Of a DNA stretch of 64,000 bases, positions 45,474 to 55,453 are shown one piece after another. How positions within the stretch are numbered: the stretch's first letter is position 1; every line of letters starts with the position of its first letter. Source of the stretch: Streptomyces violaceusniger Tu 4113 (lineage in GTDB: Bacteria > Actinomycetota > Actinomycetes > Streptomycetales > Streptomycetaceae); NCBI RefSeq assembly GCF_000147815.2, contig NC_015957.1:10593108-10657107 (forward strand), given 5' to 3'. The notes below the pieces were generated by a model. That model was not told the DNA's origin, ran no database searches, and saw only the letters and a program-made list of their open reading frames with translations. A program made the translations under genes and the position numbers.

Positions 45474-46948
45474 GCGTCCCACCACTCCTGGAGCGTGGCG
45501 ATCGCGGTCTCCCGCTCCATCGGGCCGTGCTCCAGCCGCATCTCCAGCAGATGCTTGTACGCCTTGCCGACCTGCGGCCCCGGGGGGATTCCGAGGATCT
45601 TCATGATCTCGTTGCCGTCCAGATCCGGGCGGATCGAGTCCAGCTCCTCCTGCTCCTGAAGCTGGGCGATGCGCTCCTCGAGGCCGTCGTACGCACGCGA
45701 GAGCGCCGTAGCCTTCCGCTTGTTGCGGGTGGTGCAGTCCGAGCGGGTCAGCTTGTGCAGCCGGTCCAGCAGCGGCCCGGCGTCACGGACATAGCGACGG
45801 ACGGCGGAGTCGGTCCATTCCCCCGTGCCGTAGCCGTGGAAGCGCAGATGCAGCTCGACAAGGCGTGAGACGTCCTTGATCAGCTCATTGGAGTACTTGA
45901 GCTTCGTCATCCGGTATTTGGTCATCTTGGCTCCCACCACCTCGTGGTGGTGGAAGGAGACCCGGCCGTCCTTCTCGAAGCGGCGCGTCTTGGGCTTACC
46001 GATGTCGTGCAGCAGCGCGGCCAGCCGCAGCACCAGATCGGGCCCCTCGGCCTCCAGGTCGATGGCCTGGTCCAGCACCGTCAGCGAATGCTCGTACACA
46101 TCCTTGTGGCGGTGGTGCTCATCACGCTCCAGGCGCAGCGCCGGAAGCTCCGGCAGGACGCGGTCGGCAAGCCCGGTCTCCACCAGCAGCCGCAGCCCCT
46201 CACGGGGGTGATCGGCCAGGATGAGCTTGTTGAGCTCGTCACGTACCCGCTCGGCCGAGACGATGTCGATACGGTCGGCCATCGACGTCATCGCGGCGAC
46301 CACCTCGGGGGCCACCTCGAAGTCGAGCTGCGCGGCGAAGCGCGCGGCACGCATCATCCGCAGCGGATCGTCGGAGAAGGACTCCTCGGGCGTCCCTGGG
46401 GTGCGCAGCACCCGGGCGGCGAGATCCTCCAGACCGTGGTGCGGGTCGATGAACTCCTTCTGCGGAAGCGCCACGGCCATCGCGTTGACCGTGAAGTCCC
46501 GACGGACCAGGTCCTCCTCGATGGAGTCGCCGTACGACACCTCGGGCTTCCGGGATGTCCGGTCATAGGCTTCTGACCGATAAGTCGTGATTTCAATCTG
46601 GAAGCTCTGATCCGACCCGCTTCCTGCAGCCATGTCCTTACGGCAGCCGACGGTGCCGAAGGCGATGCCGACATCCCACACCGCGTCCGCCCACGGCCGT
46701 ACGATCTTCAATACCTCGTCCGGCCGGGCGTCCGTCGTGAAGTCCAGATCGTTACCGAGCCGGCCGAGCAGCGCGTCCCGTACCGAGCCGCCAACCAGGG
46801 CCAGGCGGAAACCGGCCTGCTGGAAGTGACGGGCAAGATCGTCGGCGACGGGAGAGACCCGCAGAAGCTCGCCCACGGCGCGGCGCTGCACCTGGCTGAG
46901 CTCATTGGTCGGCTGCGGGGGTCGGCTGTCATTGTTGGCGTTCGGCAC
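45458..46948 (-). CDS. pcnA: CCA tRNA nucleotidyltransferase / poly(A)-polymerase family protein
   Basis: Class II nucleotidyltransferases add CCA to tRNA 3' ends or A tails to RNA. The 496-residue product has LVGGSVRDALLGR and DLDFTTDARP (catalytic Asp pair) in the head, RRDFTVNAMA, and RMMRAARFAAQLDF, followed by an HD domain with LLHDIGKPKT. GTG 46948 is chosen; TACCCT lies eight bases upstream, so the message may be leaderless. It is divergent from DUF6049 and overlaps the MFS gene by 16 bp. M. tuberculosis has the same gene at Rv3907c. Confidence 0.92.
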   Translation of the reverse strand: MPNANNDSRPPQPTNELSQVQRRAVGELLRVSPVADDLARHFQQAGFRLALVGGSVRDALLGRLGNDLDFTTDARPDEVLKIVRPWADAVWDVGIAFGTVGCRKDMAAGSGSDQSFQIEITTYRSEAYDRTSRKPEVSYGDSIEEDLVRRDFTVNAMAVALPQKEFIDPHHGLEDLAARVLRTPGTPEESFSDDPLRMMRAARFAAQLDFEVAPEVVAAMTSMADRIDIVSAERVRDELNKLILADHPREGLRLLVETGLADRVLPELPALRLERDEHHRHKDVYEHSLTVLDQAIDLEAEGPDLVLRLAALLHDIGKPKTRRFEKDGRVSFHHHEVVGAKMTKYRMTKLKYSNELIKDVSRLVELHLRFHGYGTGEWTDSAVRRYVRDAGPLLDRLHKLTRSDCTTRNKRKATALSRAYDGLEERIAQLQEQEELDSIRPDLDGNEIMKILGIPPGPQVGKAYKHLLEMRLEHGPMERETAIATLQEWWDAQSEG

Positions 46949-47129
46949 AACAGAACAGGGTACGTGGCCGTGCGCCCCGCGGACTCCACACCCGACGCGG
47001 ACCACCACTGCGTAACGATCTTGTGGAGCCATCCACAGCACTTCGCCACAGCGGGCATCGTTACCATTTCGTGGACGCACATTGCGACGACCACTGACGA
47101 CCTACTGACGACAAGGGACGGGCGAGCGC

Positions 47130-49487
47130 GTGGCCGATGCGGCAGACCTCCGGGGGACAACTTCCGCTCGCGCACGACGATGGTTGCGGCGCACAGCGGC
47201 CCTGCTCGCCGCGGCGCCGATGCTCGCGGGCCTGACACAGATTCCGGCGGCGCCCGCCGCCCACGCGGAGAGCAAGGCCACCGGCTCGCGGTCGGTGGAC
47301 GTCTCCATCACCTCACTGACCCCCACCGCGCCGAAGAAGAGCGACACCCTCACCGTCAGCGGCACCGTCACCAATGACACCAAGAGCACGGTGTCGGGGG
47401 CCCGGGTGGGCCTCCGCGTCGGTCCGACCATGGACGGCCGCAGCGCGATCGACACCGCCGCCCACCGCACCGGCTATACGGAGGGCCTCGACGGCACCGA
47501 GATGGACGGCAAATACGCCAAGAAGATCGGCAAGCTGTCCGCCGGCGCCAGCCGTGACTTCTCCCTCTCCATACCGGTGGACCAGTTGCACCTCGGGGAG
47601 AACGGCGTCTATCAGCTCGGCGTCTCGCTCACCGGTGGCACCTCCAGTCAGCCCTGGCCGCAGGTGCTGGGCATCGAGCGGACCTTCCTGCCCTGGCAGT
47701 CCGGCACGGCAACGAAGAAGTCCCAGCTCACCTATCTGTGGCCACTGATCTCCGCCACCCATGTGACGGCGCGCACGGACAACGACGAGGACCGCACCCC
47801 GATCTTCCGGGACGACCGCCTCGCCGAGGAGCTGGCCCCCGGCGGCCGTCTCCAGCAGATGGTCGCCCTGGGGAAGAACCTCCCCATCACCTGGGTGATC
47901 GACCCCGACCTGCTCGCCACGGTCGACGCGATGACCAAGAAGTACGAGGTCCAGAACCCCTCGGGCAAGGGGACCACGGCGGGCCACGGCCAGACGGTCG
48001 CCAAGCAGTGGCTCGACGCCCTGCAGAAGGCCGTGGACGGCAAACAGGTGGTCGCGCTGCCGTTCGCCGACCCCGACCTCGCCTCGCTCGCCCACCGCGG
48101 CAAGAACGTCACCGGCACCCTCAGCCACCTCCAGGACGCCACCGAGCTCGCCTCGACGACCATGGAGACCATCCTCGGGGTGAGGCCGCGCACGGACTTC
48201 GCCTGGCCCGTGGACGGGGCGGTCGACTCCTCGATCGTGGACGTCGCCACCTCCGCGGGCGCGCACAACGTCATCGCCCGCAGCGACAGCCTGCGCGAGA
48301 CCGGTGGACTCCCCTACACCCCCACCGCGGCCCGCCAGATCGGCGGCGGCAATACGGCGGTGGTCGCCGACGCACGGCTCTCGACGGCCTTCACCGGCGA
48401 CATGTCCAAGGCGGAGAACTCCACCCTCGCCATCCAGACGTTCCTGGCCCAGAGCCAGATGTTCAACCTGCAGGCGCCGGACAAGCAGCGCAGCATCGTG
48501 GTCGCCCCCCAGCGGACGCCCACCACCAGCCAGGCGCAGGCGATGGCGGCGGCCCTGGAGGGCCTCTCCGGGCAGTGGACGCAGCCGCTGAGCCTGGGAC
48601 AGGCCGCGAAGGCGAAGCCCGACCCGAGCGCCACCCAGCGGGTGCCGAGCTCCCGCTCGTACCCCCGGTCGCTGCGCGCACGGGAACTGCCCACCGAGGC
48701 GTTCGACAGGATCCAGGAGACCCAGAAGACCCTGGACAATTTCGAGCCGATTCTGACCGCCAAGTACCGGGTGGTCACTCCCTTCGGGAACGCGATCAGG
48801 CGCGAGATGTCGACCTCATGGCGCAGCGAGGCACACAACGCGGCCGGCTTCCGGCACGACGTGCAGACCTATCTGTCCGGGCTCACCAAGAAGGTGCGCC
48901 TGGTCCCCAAGACGGACATGACCCTCTCCGGGCGGAGCGCGACCGTCCCGGTGACCCTGCAGAACAACCTGGTGCAGGGTGTCGAGCTGCGGCTCGTCCT
49001 CCGCTCCCAGCAGGGCAACCGGCTGGCGATCAGCGACCCTCAGCTGGTCAATGTGGAGGGCGGCCACAGCCAGTCCGTGAAGTTCGGGACCACGGCCAAC
49101 GCGAACGGCCCGGTGTGGGTGTCGGCCCAGCTCTACACCCCGGACGGACAGCCTTACGGCCGCGAGATGCTGTTCGAGGTGAATGTCACCGAAATCACGT
49201 CGACCGTGATTCTCGTGATCGCCGGCGGTGTGCTGCTGCTGGTCCTCGCCGGTGTCCGGATCTACGTCCAGCGCAAGCGCGCGGCCGCCAGGAGCGGTGA
49301 GGACGGCGGAGACGGGGAAGACGCCGAGACGGCGCACGGGCAGGATGAGGACGACAGCGAGGCCTCGGAGACCGACCGGCGTGACCCCGCGCACGCCCTC
49401 GTGCCCGAGCAGCCGAGTGACCCGGCGGCGGACACCGGATCGCAAAGCGCTGGCCCGTCCGGCTCGGGTGAGAAAGTGGAGCGTTGA
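47130..49487 (+). CDS. DUF6049-family secreted/membrane-anchored protein
   Basis: The 785-residue protein has a signal peptide (charged start, hydrophobic segment about 22-36, cleavage near AHA-ES, residue 46), an extracellular part of about 640 residues and a membrane helix (about 690-712) with a charged cytoplasmic tail. No catalytic motif is evident. It is the actinobacterial partner encoded directly upstream of murJ, also in M. tuberculosis (Rv3909), which suggests a role in lipid II export. GTG start. The 181-bp gap upstream carries divergent promoters. Confidence 0.87.
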   Translation: MADAADLRGTTSARARRWLRRTAALLAAAPMLAGLTQIPAAPAAHAESKATGSRSVDVSITSLTPTAPKKSDTLTVSGTVTNDTKSTVSGARVGLRVGPTMDGRSAIDTAAHRTGYTEGLDGTEMDGKYAKKIGKLSAGASRDFSLSIPVDQLHLGENGVYQLGVSLTGGTSSQPWPQVLGIERTFLPWQSGTATKKSQLTYLWPLISATHVTARTDNDEDRTPIFRDDRLAEELAPGGRLQQMVALGKNLPITWVIDPDLLATVDAMTKKYEVQNPSGKGTTAGHGQTVAKQWLDALQKAVDGKQVVALPFADPDLASLAHRGKNVTGTLSHLQDATELASTTMETILGVRPRTDFAWPVDGAVDSSIVDVATSAGAHNVIARSDSLRETGGLPYTPTAARQIGGGNTAVVADARLSTAFTGDMSKAENSTLAIQTFLAQSQMFNLQAPDKQRSIVVAPQRTPTTSQAQAMAAALEGLSGQWTQPLSLGQAAKAKPDPSATQRVPSSRSYPRSLRARELPTEAFDRIQETQKTLDNFEPILTAKYRVVTPFGNAIRREMSTSWRSEAHNAAGFRHDVQTYLSGLTKKVRLVPKTDMTLSGRSATVPVTLQNNLVQGVELRLVLRSQQGNRLAISDPQLVNVEGGHSQSVKFGTTANANGPVWVSAQLYTPDGQPYGREMLFEVNVTEITSTVILVIAGGVLLLVLAGVRIYVQRKRAAARSGEDGGDGEDAETAHGQDEDDSEASETDRRDPAHALVPEQPSDPAADTGSQSAGPSGSGEKVER

Positions 49488-49535
49488 GCAAGGCCGGGGC
49501 CGGTCGGCCGCAGCGGACGATGAGGTGGGGTAGCG

Positions 49536-51896
49536 ATGAACGCGCCGTATGACGGTGATGGCCGAGTGCCACCACCGCCGCAGCCTTCTCCTCACGGCTC
49601 CCACGACCCTTACGGACAGGAACCGCACCAGCGCGATCCGTATCTGGGCGACGCCCACCAGGCCCCCCAGGCCGACCCGCGCCAGTCGTACGGCCAGCAG
49701 TACTACGCACCGGATCCGTATCTGGACGATACGTACGCGACGGGCAGCTTCACGCCCTACCCGTATCCGACGCAGGACCGCTACGCCCACGACCCGCTGA
49801 CAGATCCGCTGTACGACCGGCACGCCCCCCACACACCGCAGCAGGGTGGCTACCAGCAGCAGCACTACCAGCAGCCCCCCACACCGCAGGGCCCCGACCC
49901 GCGCGCAGCCGCCCCCGGCCACCAGGGCGCGGCACAGCAGCCGTACACCGGCGGTCAGCCGGGCCCCGGGTATCCGGGGCCCGGCGACGGCTACGGCGCG
50001 CCACAGCAGCCGCAGCGGGACGCCTTCGCGCATCTCTACCGCGATCAGCAGCCCTATGACCCCGGGGCCGCCCAGGGCCAGGGCTACCAGCAAGGCCCGG
50101 AGAACTACCCGCACGGGCAGGCGCCCGCACAGGGGCAGGCACCGGTCCCCGGACCGTCGAGATCCGAGTCCGCCCATGCCGCGGCCGCCGCTCCCACGGT
50201 GGCCGCTCCCGTCGTGACCGCCCCCGCGGCCGAGCCGGAGCCGAAGAAGCCCTCAGGGGGCCGGGCCGGGAGTCTGCTGCAGTCAAGCGCGCTGATGGCC
50301 GCAGGCACCCTGGTCTCCCGTCTGACCGGCTTCGTCCGACAGATGGTGATCGTCGCGGGCCTCGGCGCCGCCAGCCTCGGCCAGGCTTACCAGGTCGCCT
50401 ACCAGCTGCCCGCGATGATCTACTTCCTCACCGTCGGCGGCGGCCTGAACTCCGTCTTCGTCCCACAGCTCGTGCGCTCGATGAAGGAGGACGACGACGG
50501 CGGAGTCGCCTACGCCAACCGTCTGCTCACCTTGACGATGGTCGCGCTCGGCAGCCTCGTCGCGGTTTCACTGTTCGCGGCTCCGGCACTGATCCGGATG
50601 CTCTCTGCGGACATCGCCAGCGATCCCCCCTCCAACGAGGTTGCGGTCACCTTCGCCCGCTACTGCCTGCCCACCATCTTCTTCATGGGCGTGCACGTCG
50701 TGGTCGGTCAGATCCTCAACGCCCGGGGCAAGTTCGGCGCGATGATGTGGACCCCGGTCCTCAACAACATTGTCGTCATCGCCACTTTCGGCCTCTTCAT
50801 CTGGGTGTTCGGCACCTCCAGCAACTCCAACATGGGTGTCACGACCATCACGCCGGAAGGCATCCGGCTGCTGGGCATCGGCACACTCCTCGGCCTCACC
50901 GTCCAGGCCCTGGCGATGTTCCCCTATCTCCGGGCAGCCGGTTTCCGCTTCAGGCCACGCTTCGACTGGCGTGGCCACGGACTCGGCAAGGCCGCCAAAC
51001 TGGCCAAGTGGACCGTGCTGTTTGTGCTCGCCAACCAGGCCGGCAACATCGTGGTCACCCAGCTCGCCACCGCGGCCGGTACGGAGGCCGACAACGGGGG
51101 CCACCCAGGAGCGAGCTACGTCGGCTACACGAGTGCTCAGCTCATCTGGAACATGCCGCAGGCCATCATCACCGTGTCGGTGATGGCAGCTCTGCTCCCC
51201 AGGCTCTCCCGGGCGGCCCACGACGGCGACCCCGGAGCGGTCCGCGACGACATCTCGCAGGGCCTGCGCACCTCCGCCGTCGCCATCGTCCCCCTCTCCT
51301 TCGGCTTCATCGCGCTCGGTATCCCCCTCTGCACCCTGCTTTTCGGGACGTCGGGCACCGAGACGGCCCAAGCCATGGGCTACATCCTCATGGCGTTCGG
51401 CCTCGGACTCATCCCCTTCTCCGTGCAGTACGTCGTCCTCCGCGGCTTCTACGCCTACGAGGACACCCGCACCCCCTTCTACAACACGGTGATCGTCGCT
51501 GCCGTCAACGCCGCCGGCTCCGCGCTCGCCTATGTCGTGCTCCCCGCCCGCTGGGCCGTCGCCGGTATGGCGGCCGCCTACGGTCTGGCCTACGCGACCG
51601 GCGTGGGCGTGGCCTGGAAGCGGCTGCGCGACCGGCTGGGCGGCGATCTGGACGGCCCCCGCGTCATCCGCACCTACACCCGCCTCGCGGGCGCCAGCAT
51701 CCCCGCCGCCCTCCTGGGCGGCGGCTCGGCGTACACCATCATGCAAACCCTCGGAATGGGCATCGCCGGCTCTGTAGCGGGTTTGCTGGGCGGCGGTCTC
51801 GTTCTTATCGCGGTCTTCTACATTGCTGCGAAACGGATGCGCGTTGAGGAGCTGACGGCCATGGTCGGTATGGTGCGCGGACGACTCGGACGCTGA
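49536..51896 (+). CDS. murJ: MurJ lipid II flippase with long cytoplasmic N-terminus
   Basis: MurJ moves lipid II across the membrane. The 786-residue protein has an N-terminal 245 residues rich in Pro, Gln, Tyr and Gly, then fourteen membrane helices starting SSALMAAGTLVSRLTGFVRQM. GGGLNSVFVPQ and the helix-14 region are typical of MviN/MurJ. Unlike mycobacterial MviN, it lacks a C-terminal kinase-like domain: that part is encoded by the next gene. ATG has GAGGTGGGG upstream. It lies 48 bp after the DUF6049 stop. Confidence 0.94.
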   Translation: MNAPYDGDGRVPPPPQPSPHGSHDPYGQEPHQRDPYLGDAHQAPQADPRQSYGQQYYAPDPYLDDTYATGSFTPYPYPTQDRYAHDPLTDPLYDRHAPHTPQQGGYQQQHYQQPPTPQGPDPRAAAPGHQGAAQQPYTGGQPGPGYPGPGDGYGAPQQPQRDAFAHLYRDQQPYDPGAAQGQGYQQGPENYPHGQAPAQGQAPVPGPSRSESAHAAAAAPTVAAPVVTAPAAEPEPKKPSGGRAGSLLQSSALMAAGTLVSRLTGFVRQMVIVAGLGAASLGQAYQVAYQLPAMIYFLTVGGGLNSVFVPQLVRSMKEDDDGGVAYANRLLTLTMVALGSLVAVSLFAAPALIRMLSADIASDPPSNEVAVTFARYCLPTIFFMGVHVVVGQILNARGKFGAMMWTPVLNNIVVIATFGLFIWVFGTSSNSNMGVTTITPEGIRLLGIGTLLGLTVQALAMFPYLRAAGFRFRPRFDWRGHGLGKAAKLAKWTVLFVLANQAGNIVVTQLATAAGTEADNGGHPGASYVGYTSAQLIWNMPQAIITVSVMAALLPRLSRAAHDGDPGAVRDDISQGLRTSAVAIVPLSFGFIALGIPLCTLLFGTSGTETAQAMGYILMAFGLGLIPFSVQYVVLRGFYAYEDTRTPFYNTVIVAAVNAAGSALAYVVLPARWAVAGMAAAYGLAYATGVGVAWKRLRDRLGGDLDGPRVIRTYTRLAGASIPAALLGGGSAYTIMQTLGMGIAGSVAGLLGGGLVLIAVFYIAAKRMRVEELTAMVGMVRGRLGR

Positions 51897-52006
51897 TCAT
51901 TGAGCACAACCATCGTCCGCCACCGCGTGTCGTGCATAGCGGCGGACTGTGGGCACAATTGTCTTGGCTCGGAGTAGGCGCAACGGATGGGGAGGCAGGA
52001 ACGACG

Positions 52007-53722
52007 GTGGCGGAACGGAGCACGGCTGCCGTCGACGTGGCCGACAGCGGTGGAGAGGAGCCGCTGACCGCCGAGGCGGGCAAGGCCACGGCCGACGGGG
52101 CGGGGACGAAAGAGAAGGTCGGTAAGGGGACGGAGGCCGCGGTCACCGAAGAGGTGGGCGCCGCGGCCGAAGCGGGCCCCCTAGAGCTGCACAGCGGTCA
52201 CAAGTTGGCCAGACGCTATCGTCTGGAGGAGTGCGTCACCCGTCTGGACGGATTCAGCAGTTGGCGTGCTGTGGACGAGAAGCTGCGGCGTGCCGTCGGC
52301 GTGCATGTCCTGCCCGCCGACCATCCGCGCGCCAGGCCGGTGCTCGCCGCCGCCCGTTCGGCGGCCTTGCTGGGCGATCCCCGCTTCGTCCAGGTCCTCG
52401 ACGCCGTCGAGGAGAACGATCTCGTCTATGTCGTCCATGAGTGGCTTCCCGACGCCACCGAACTCACCGCCGTGCTGGCCGCCGGGCCGCTCGAGCCGCA
52501 CGACGCCTACCAATTGGTCAGCCAGGTCTCCCAGGCCATGGCCGCCGCTCACCGCGAGGGCCTGGCCCATCTGCGGCTGAACCCCGGCTCCGTGCTGCGC
52601 ACCGAGTCCGGCCAGTACCGCATCCGGGGACTCGCCGTCATGGCCGCCCTGCGCGGTATCAGCGTCGACCACCCGCAGCGCACGGATACCGAGGCGATCG
52701 GCGCGCTGCTGTACGCGGCGCTCACTCAGCGCTGGCCGTACGACACCGACGCCTACGGCCTCTCCGGGCTGCCCAAGGGCGTGGGCCTGATCGCCCCCGA
52801 CCAGGTCCGCGCGGGAGTGCACCGCGGTCTGTCCGAGCTCGCGATGCGCGCCCTGGTCAACGACGGGGCCACCGCTTCCCGTCAGGACCAGCCCTGCACC
52901 ACCCCCGAGGAACTGGCCAAGGCCGTCGCGGCCATGCCGCGCATCCGGCCGCCCGAGCCCGCCTACACCCCTTCGCCGGCGTATTCGCGCACGACGTACC
53001 AACAGGGCGTGTACGGCCAGCCGCCGAACCGTGGCGGCGCCGCGCACACGGCCCGCCCGGCCGCTCCCATGCCGCCTCCGCCGCCGCTGCAGAGCCGCAC
53101 GGGCAAGGCCCTCAAGTGGACCGTCTCCGCCCTTCTGATCGCCGCCCTCGGCCTCGGCAGCTGGCAGCTCGCGGACACCCTCCTGAAGGAGGAGAACAAG
53201 ACCGACCCGGGCAAGTCCTCCAGCGAGAAGGACGACGGCAAGGGCGACCAGCTCGTGGGCAAGCCGCTCGACATCTCGAGCGCCACGGAGTTCTCCCCGT
53301 TGGGTCCGCCCTTCGCCGCCGACAAGGTCAATGGAGCCGTGGACGGCGACGCGGCCACCGCCTGGGTGACCAAGGAGTTCTGGAACTACCCGAACTTCGG
53401 TAACCTGCCCCAGCGTAAGCAGGGCAGCGGCATCGTCGTCGACCTCGGCAGCGCCAAAAGCGTCGCGAGTATCGACATCGACTTCTACCGCGCCGGCCAG
53501 AAGGTGGAAGTACTCGCCGCGGATCCCTCCGCCTCCAACCCCACCTCACTCAGCGCCTTCTCCAAGCACCTCACCGATCTGAAGAGCTCCGGGAAGAAGC
53601 TGACCACCGTTCTCGACAAGCCAGTACGGACGCGTTACGTCCTGGTTCACATCACCGAGCTTCCGGCCAGCACCGCTGATCGCTACCGTGGCGGCATCTC
53701 GGAGATCAAGGTCAAGGGCTGA
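52007..53722 (+). CDS. membrane-anchored pseudokinase with C-terminal beta-sandwich domain
   Basis: The 571-residue protein has an acidic disordered start, a kinase-like domain (about 64-330), one membrane helix (about 365-385) and an extracellular galactose-binding-like domain (about 410-571). Catalytic residues are missing: the lysine of VAVK is replaced (VGVH100), HRDLKPEN reads HLRLNPGSV, and no DFG is present. The whole layout matches the C-terminal half of mycobacterial MviN, where the pseudokinase binds FhaA. GTG 52007 has AGGAAC upstream. It lies between murJ and sigM. Confidence 0.88.
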   Translation: MAERSTAAVDVADSGGEEPLTAEAGKATADGAGTKEKVGKGTEAAVTEEVGAAAEAGPLELHSGHKLARRYRLEECVTRLDGFSSWRAVDEKLRRAVGVHVLPADHPRARPVLAAARSAALLGDPRFVQVLDAVEENDLVYVVHEWLPDATELTAVLAAGPLEPHDAYQLVSQVSQAMAAAHREGLAHLRLNPGSVLRTESGQYRIRGLAVMAALRGISVDHPQRTDTEAIGALLYAALTQRWPYDTDAYGLSGLPKGVGLIAPDQVRAGVHRGLSELAMRALVNDGATASRQDQPCTTPEELAKAVAAMPRIRPPEPAYTPSPAYSRTTYQQGVYGQPPNRGGAAHTARPAAPMPPPPPLQSRTGKALKWTVSALLIAALGLGSWQLADTLLKEENKTDPGKSSSEKDDGKGDQLVGKPLDISSATEFSPLGPPFAADKVNGAVDGDAATAWVTKEFWNYPNFGNLPQRKQGSGIVVDLGSAKSVASIDIDFYRAGQKVEVLAADPSASNPTSLSAFSKHLTDLKSSGKKLTTVLDKPVRTRYVLVHITELPASTADRYRGGISEIKVKG

Positions 53723-53758
53723 CCCTCTACGGTCGGCCGAGAGGGGAGGGGCTCAACG

Positions 53759-54448
53759 TTGGACGACGCCACCATCGGCGGGGCGAGCGACGGCGAGCTC
53801 CTTGCCCGGCACGTCGACGGCGACCCGGACGCCTTCAGCGAAATAGTGCGGCGCCACCGCGACAGACTCTGGGCGGTGGCGCTGCGTACCCTCGGCGACC
53901 GTGAGGAAGCGGCCGACGCGGTCCAGGACGCGCTCGTCTCCGCCTACCGCGCCGCCCACACCTTCCGGGGCCAGTCCGCCGTGACGACCTGGCTGCACCG
54001 GATCACGGTCAATGCCTGTCTGGACCGGGCCCGCAAGGCCGCCTCCCGTCGCACCTCCCCCGTGGACGACACCGAGCGGCTCGAGCAACTTCTGGAACCC
54101 CATGAATCAGCCGCCGCTCCCGCCGAACGCGGTGATCTCCATCGCGAACTGCTCCGGGCGCTGCGCACCCTCCCTCCCGAGCAGCGCGCGGCCCTGGTGC
54201 TGGTCGACATGCAGGGCTATCCCGTCGCGGAGGCGGCGAAGGTCCTGGACGTGCCGACCGGCACCGTGAAGAGCCGCTGTGCCCGGGGCCGCGCACGACT
54301 GCTGCCGCTGCTCTCACATCTCCATCCCAGCGGGAGGGGTAGCTCACCCTCGGGCGTGGGAAGGAACCGGACGCAGGGGACGTCCGTCCCACCGACGGCA
54401 GGACCGAACGACACAGATGCCGTGAAGGGCGGAGGTGGGCGAGCGTGA
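53759..54448 (+). CDS. sigM: ECF sigma factor SigM
   Basis: The 229-residue protein has sigma region 2 (DAFSEIVRRHRDRLWAVALRTLGDREEAADAVQDAL, given as blocks at about residues 25-60) and region 4 (LPPEQRAALVLVDMQGYPVAEAAKVL-VPTGTVKSR). It starts with TTG at 53759, with GAGGGGAGG upstream. It overlaps the anti-sigma gene start by four bases (GTGA), so the two are translationally coupled. The place between the MurJ genes and trxBA matches M. tuberculosis SigM. The C-terminal 40 residues are disordered. Confidence 0.9.
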   Translation: MDDATIGGASDGELLARHVDGDPDAFSEIVRRHRDRLWAVALRTLGDREEAADAVQDALVSAYRAAHTFRGQSAVTTWLHRITVNACLDRARKAASRRTSPVDDTERLEQLLEPHESAAAPAERGDLHRELLRALRTLPPEQRAALVLVDMQGYPVAEAAKVLDVPTGTVKSRCARGRARLLPLLSHLHPSGRGSSPSGVGRNRTQGTSVPPTAGPNDTDAVKGGGGRA

Positions 54449-55413
54449 CATCCTCGACGGACACGGACGAGCACCCTGAAGTCGCGGAGATCTCCGCACT
54501 CACCGAGGGTTTGCTCTCTCCGTCCCGCGCCGTCGATGTGCGCACTCACCTCGCGAGCTGCGTGCTGTGCGCGGACGTATCGACGTCCCTGGAAGAAATC
54601 CGCTCCCTGCTCGGGACCCTGCCAGGGCCGGTGCGGATGCCCGCCGATATCGCGGGCCGCATCGACGCGGCGCTGGCCGCCGAAGCGCTCCTTGACGCGA
54701 CCGCCCCCGAGGCGGTGGCCGATGTTTCACGTGAAACTCCGGATCCGCACCCGGAACCCACGCCGGTTTCACGTGAAACCGCCAATGGCATCCCCGCCTC
54801 CGACACCGTGAAGTCCCCGTCCAAGTCCTCCACCGCGGCGGACCGGCCCGCCGGCCGCCCGCGTGGGGCCACCGGACCGGCGCGAGGGTCCACCGGACCC
54901 GGCGCCCGCCCGGGCCGCGCCCGCCGCTGGCCCAAGGTCGTCCTCGGCAGCGCCTGCGCCGCGGCGGTGATCGGCGTCGGCTCCTTCTTCATCCAGGGCG
55001 GCTCCTCGGGTGATCACGGCGACAGCGGCACCCAGGCCCATGCCAGCCAGAGCTCCGGGAAGTCCACCCTCTCCTCGGGCACGCTCAAGGACCGCGTGCA
55101 CGAGCTGCTCGCCGACCGGAAGTCCACCGCGTCGAACGGGGTCACCGGGCAGGGCAACTCACCCGATGTGCCGCTGCGCGCCGACGACGACCCGAATGTG
55201 CCGTCCTGTGTACAGAGCGGCACCGGCCGCAAGGAACCGGCTCTCGCGGCGCAGCAGGACACCTACGACGGCCAGACCGCCTATATCGTCGTCCTCCCGC
55301 ACCCCTCCGACAGCTCGCTCGTCGATGCCTTTGTGATCGACGCGTCCTGCGTCTCGGCGTCTCCGTCGTCTCCCGGGGAACTCCTGGTGACCCGGACCTA
55401 TCCGCGTCCCTGA
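54445..55413 (+). CDS. zinc-containing anti-sigma factor for SigM, with two parS sites in the linker
   Basis: The 322-residue protein has the ZAS motif H35-x3-C39-x2-C42 (THLASCVLC), then a disordered linker, a membrane helix (about 165-184) and an extracytoplasmic domain of about 135 residues. It should hold SigM until a signal acts. VSRET at residues 94-98 and 108-112 is encoded by two perfect parS sites in the linker, where sequence constraints are weak. Its start overlaps the sigM stop. Confidence 0.88.
   Translation: MTSSTDTDEHPEVAEISALTEGLLSPSRAVDVRTHLASCVLCADVSTSLEEIRSLLGTLPGPVRMPADIAGRIDAALAAEALLDATAPEAVADVSRETPDPHPEPTPVSRETANGIPASDTVKSPSKSSTAADRPAGRPRGATGPARGSTGPGARPGRARRWPKVVLGSACAAAVIGVGSFFIQGGSSGDHGDSGTQAHASQSSGKSTLSSGTLKDRVHELLADRKSTASNGVTGQGNSPDVPLRADDDPNVPSCVQSGTGRKEPALAAQQDTYDGQTAYIVVLPHPSDSSLVDAFVIDASCVSASPSSPGELLVTRTYPRP
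54724..54737. promoter_or_regulatory. parS site, perfect (first of a pair)
   Basis: Perfect GTTTCACGTGAAAC in the linker of the anti-sigma gene. It reads VSRET. The second copy starts 42 bp later. Confidence 0.92.
54766..54779. promoter_or_regulatory. parS site, perfect (second of a pair)
   Basis: Perfect GTTTCACGTGAAAC in the linker of the anti-sigma gene, again reading VSRET. Both sites are in the same gene frame. Confidence 0.92.
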
Positions 55414-55453
55414 GGCACACCGCGCGCCCCGGGGCCCTGCCTGACAGCGCTCG

